Below are positions 61,376 to 64,000 of a stretch of DNA of 64,000 bases, one piece after another; positions within the stretch are counted from its first letter, which is position 1, and each line of letters begins with the position of its first letter. The DNA comes from Synchiropus splendidus (lineage: Eukaryota; Chordata; Actinopteri; Syngnathiformes; Callionymidae): the NCBI RefSeq assembly GCF_027744825.2, contig NC_071335.1:15442501-15506500 (forward strand). Reading direction: 5' to 3'. The notes under the pieces are model-generated. The model worked only from the letters and a program-made list of their open reading frames with translations. It did not search any database and had not been told where the DNA came from. The translations under genes were made by a program, and so were the position numbers.

Positions 61376-62035
61376 ATACTACTACTACTACTACAACTTG
61401 TTCTGGTTGCAGTAGTTGTCATTCAGTCTTTTTATGATAAGTATTCATTGTTGCATACTTAGCCGCTGAGGTGGAAGTTCCAGTAGTATTGGTAGTAGTT
61501 ATCATAGGAGTTGTAGTAATGGTGGTAGCAGTAGTAACCGTAATAAGTAGCTACAGCAACAGGAGGATTTGCAGCATTGCTATTTACTATGGATCGTAAA
61601 TTCGATATCTACTTTTCTGATCTACAAGTACTACATTTTTAATGTAGCAATGTTCTACTACTTGTCGATCAGAAAAGGTTTGATGTCGAATTTATGACCA
61701 AACGGCTTTCCATAATATAAGTTTTATACTATAGTAAAAGTAGTGCAGTGATAGTACTTACAAATAGTCATAGTAGAAGTAGTAGTAGTCGTACTACCAG
61801 TTGTAGCCGAAGCAGTTTGGTAATTGTTGTAGAAGTCGCCACATTAGTGGTAGTAGTATGAGTACTAGTCCTGTTCCTATTGTTTCTAGTAATAGCTTTA
61901 GCAGTAGCATTGTGATTGAACTAGTTATACCACAAGTTGTAGTAATATTCGCTGTAGTAGTTTTAGCTGGTATTAATCATGTTGTCATTGCTATTATTAC
62001 GTTATTATTATCATTGTTAGTAATGAGATTATGAT
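61376..62035. repeat. Decayed TAG/GTA (ACT/TAC) trinucleotide field
   Basis: A pure ACT run at about 61378-61392 is followed by some 640 bp with repeated gtagtag, gtagtagt and agtagtcg units in a decaying 3-base rhythm. An imperfect palindrome sits at 61591-61698. Confidence 0.75.
61591..61698. repeat. Imperfect palindrome within the trinucleotide field
   Basis: The left arm (ggatcgtaaattcgatatct, acttttctgatctacaagta) pairs with the right arm (tacttgtcgatcagaaaagg, tgtcgaatttatgacc) with scattered mismatches. A second, small hairpin (ctacatt-ttt-aatgtag) sits at 61631-61647. Confidence 0.8.
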
Positions 62036-64000
62036 TTTTTTGTAGCAGAAGTGTAGTTCCTTCCTAGGATCCTTCATATATTTCACTTTTACTTGAAAGC
62101 AAAAGTCATGTGACAAGCTGTTGCACGCGCCTGAAGAACCTGCGGGGGACCCTGAGGCCATGTGTCAATTACCAAGTGATTAATGTCCTCAGACAGAAGG
62201 GGGGGTCGGGGTGTCGGAGGGGGGAACATGTCTGCAGCACGTCTGCACCATGATGACAGCGTGTGTAACCGTTGGCTGGGTGTTTGCCAGTCGTCTGCTG
62301 TGACTGTGTCAACAGAGCATGTCCATTCCTGGGGCCTGGGATCCGCACGGGAGGATGATGCATGAAGAGAAGCCGCTCTATTAAAGTCGCATCAGTCTTC
62401 ATTACAGAGCTGTGCAACTGTTTGGTAAATGTGAGTGAAGACGCTGAGGCGTGACACGGACGGACACGCTGAGAAATAAGAGCTGGAAGAGACAATGCAA
62501 TCGCTAAGAGCAAATCCCACATCTTAGAATGAAAGATATGAGACCTGCGTGTATTTTTACCACAGAGGCAAATGTCTCCTTCCCATGAGCTGTGCCCAAC
62601 TTTTATTCTCGCAGAACACTGACATCACGCCACATGTTTTACAAGGCTGTTTGGCAGGTCTGCGAGTCCACGTTCCAGGGAATCCTAAAAAGGCTTCAAT
62701 TTCATCGTCATAAATTCCGATTTAATAGTTTTGAAATATTTCAGTCTCAGGGCCACAAGAGGTTTAGTTCCGACAGGTTGCTCATGCAGCGGCTGTTTTG
62801 CCCAAACAATATGACCGCTTGCAAATCTGGTTCCTCTTTTGCTTCAGGAGAAACAGCTGGTGTCGACAGTGGTCAAACCAGACCAGAGGATCCGTGTGTG
62901 ACACGCACAATTCCTCATGTTCTCCCTTGATTTTCTCAACTCAAATAAACTTTTCAGGAATTTTGAGACTCAGCTTTTACTTATACTTCTTCACTTCTAT
63001 TCTGGTCGCTTCATTTCCCCTAAATGTCAAACTGCATCTCCATGGATGTTTTCTGCTCACATAGATCTCTGTTTGTCCGGACCAAACAGTGTGAGCAGTC
63101 GATGAACAATTTCAAATCCCGTTAGGCATCATAATACCAGTGATATTCAGTACTATCCTATCAAAAAATCCTGTGATTCCTGAACGCATCATCAAAGCAG
63201 TTTGATCTACGGGGGCCTGAAGTGGACCAAGAGTAAGCGGGATTCATGAGGAGGGATAAATATTGTGTTTATTCAGATTCTGTAATGAATTGTGTAAAGT
63301 GTGGGAGGATAGTAACACTGGACTGAACAAATTTCTGTCTCTTACTTCGCAGAAAAACAGGCGTGACATTGTTGCATGAAACGTACCATAAATGAACATT
63401 CTGTTGAACAGAACATCCCACTTGTGACACCACTACTAAAGGCCATTTTTGTTCCCTTTACATTTGAAAACATTTATGACAATGATGAACTCCAAAATGA
63501 ACGTGACGAATATGGAAGAATTATTGATGTACAGCTCCGTTGGATCCGTATCCGTAAGCTTTGTGGAAACATGCGGAAATATGGACGAAATGAACGCAGA
63601 GCCTAAATGGCCTTAAGGGAGTCGAACACCTTTCCTGAGCTGGTCGCCCACCAAAGTACAGACCAACACTGACATGATGATTATTTCTGTCCAAATAATT
63701 TTTTCTGACCCTGAGCACCGTGCACTAGTTGGAAGCTTGTGAGAACTGGTCAAACCATCAACAGAAAAAAACACACCGCCCAAATACAACGACACAAGTT
63801 GACGTGAGACCATTTTCACAGAGGTCCTACTGAATAAACTCTCAGCTCAAATATTTGAGACACGAAGAGCCAATACAAATTATGATGTGAATATTTATAT
63901 ATTCAACCTGGGGTGGTTGACATGGTACCCCTTTTCTTCAGTTTCTCATGCTTATGTTATCTTATGAAGTAATGTAAAGAACTGGACAGTAATTGCTTAA
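62036..64000. other. Intergenic, no gene recognised
   Basis: It is unique DNA. A 76-codon frame at 63376-63606 has protein-like composition but no recognisable family. Confidence 0.45.

Overview
The window looks like nuclear DNA of a ray-finned (teleost) fish. The one gene I can identify is a four-exon chemokine gene, cxcl12 (stromal cell-derived factor 1), with the teleost form of the protein. The rest is A+T-leaning intergenic DNA with teleost-type dispersed repeats: a dead LINE reverse-transcriptase fragment, LINE/SINE tails, hAT-like and Tc1/mariner-like non-autonomous DNA transposons, and long (TA)n, (TTTTA)n and (AAAAT)n microsatellites. I saw no bacterial, organellar or intact viral genes. 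A percomorph fish seems likely, but that is inference.

Layout. Bases 1-40,860 form a gene desert. It holds a 5'-truncated, frameshifted LINE at 2.4-3.4 kb, a (TA)83 array at 10.6 kb, a local 90-100 bp duplication at 23.1/23.6 kb, a complete hAT-like element at 25.3 kb, a TATCG-rich repeat at 32.9-33.4 kb and a nest of transposons at 35.35-36.07 kb. Within that nest is a perfect 37-bp foldback element.

Bases 41,280-49,233 hold the cxcl12 coding sequence as join(41280..41346, 43042..43159, 47275..47358, 49194..49233). It encodes 102 residues and every intron is GT-AG. A likely 3'UTR runs to about 49.85 kb or 50.78 kb. Intron 1 carries the best candidate cis-regulatory block (42.03-42.36 kb). 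Intron 2 carries a second nested transposon stack, and intron 3 carries a LINE/SINE tail.

From 50.8 kb to the end is a second gene desert. It contains two copies of an unnamed 400-bp repeat (53.4 and 57.6 kb). The first copy is split by a 707-bp TA-flanked transposon, so the second serves as its empty site. There is also a clean hAT-like element at 59.7-60.2 kb and a decayed TAG/GTA trinucleotide field at 61.4-62.0 kb with an imperfect palindrome inside it.

No multi-gene pathway can be read here, and I found no evidence of a new enzymatic or defence system. The points most worth a second look are regulatory (a miR-430/302-type seed match in the cxcl12 3'UTR, a start-stop uORF and intronic candidate enhancers) and structural (nested transposons, foldbacks and palindromes). 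Family names for repeats come from terminal motifs recalled from memory, not from a database search.
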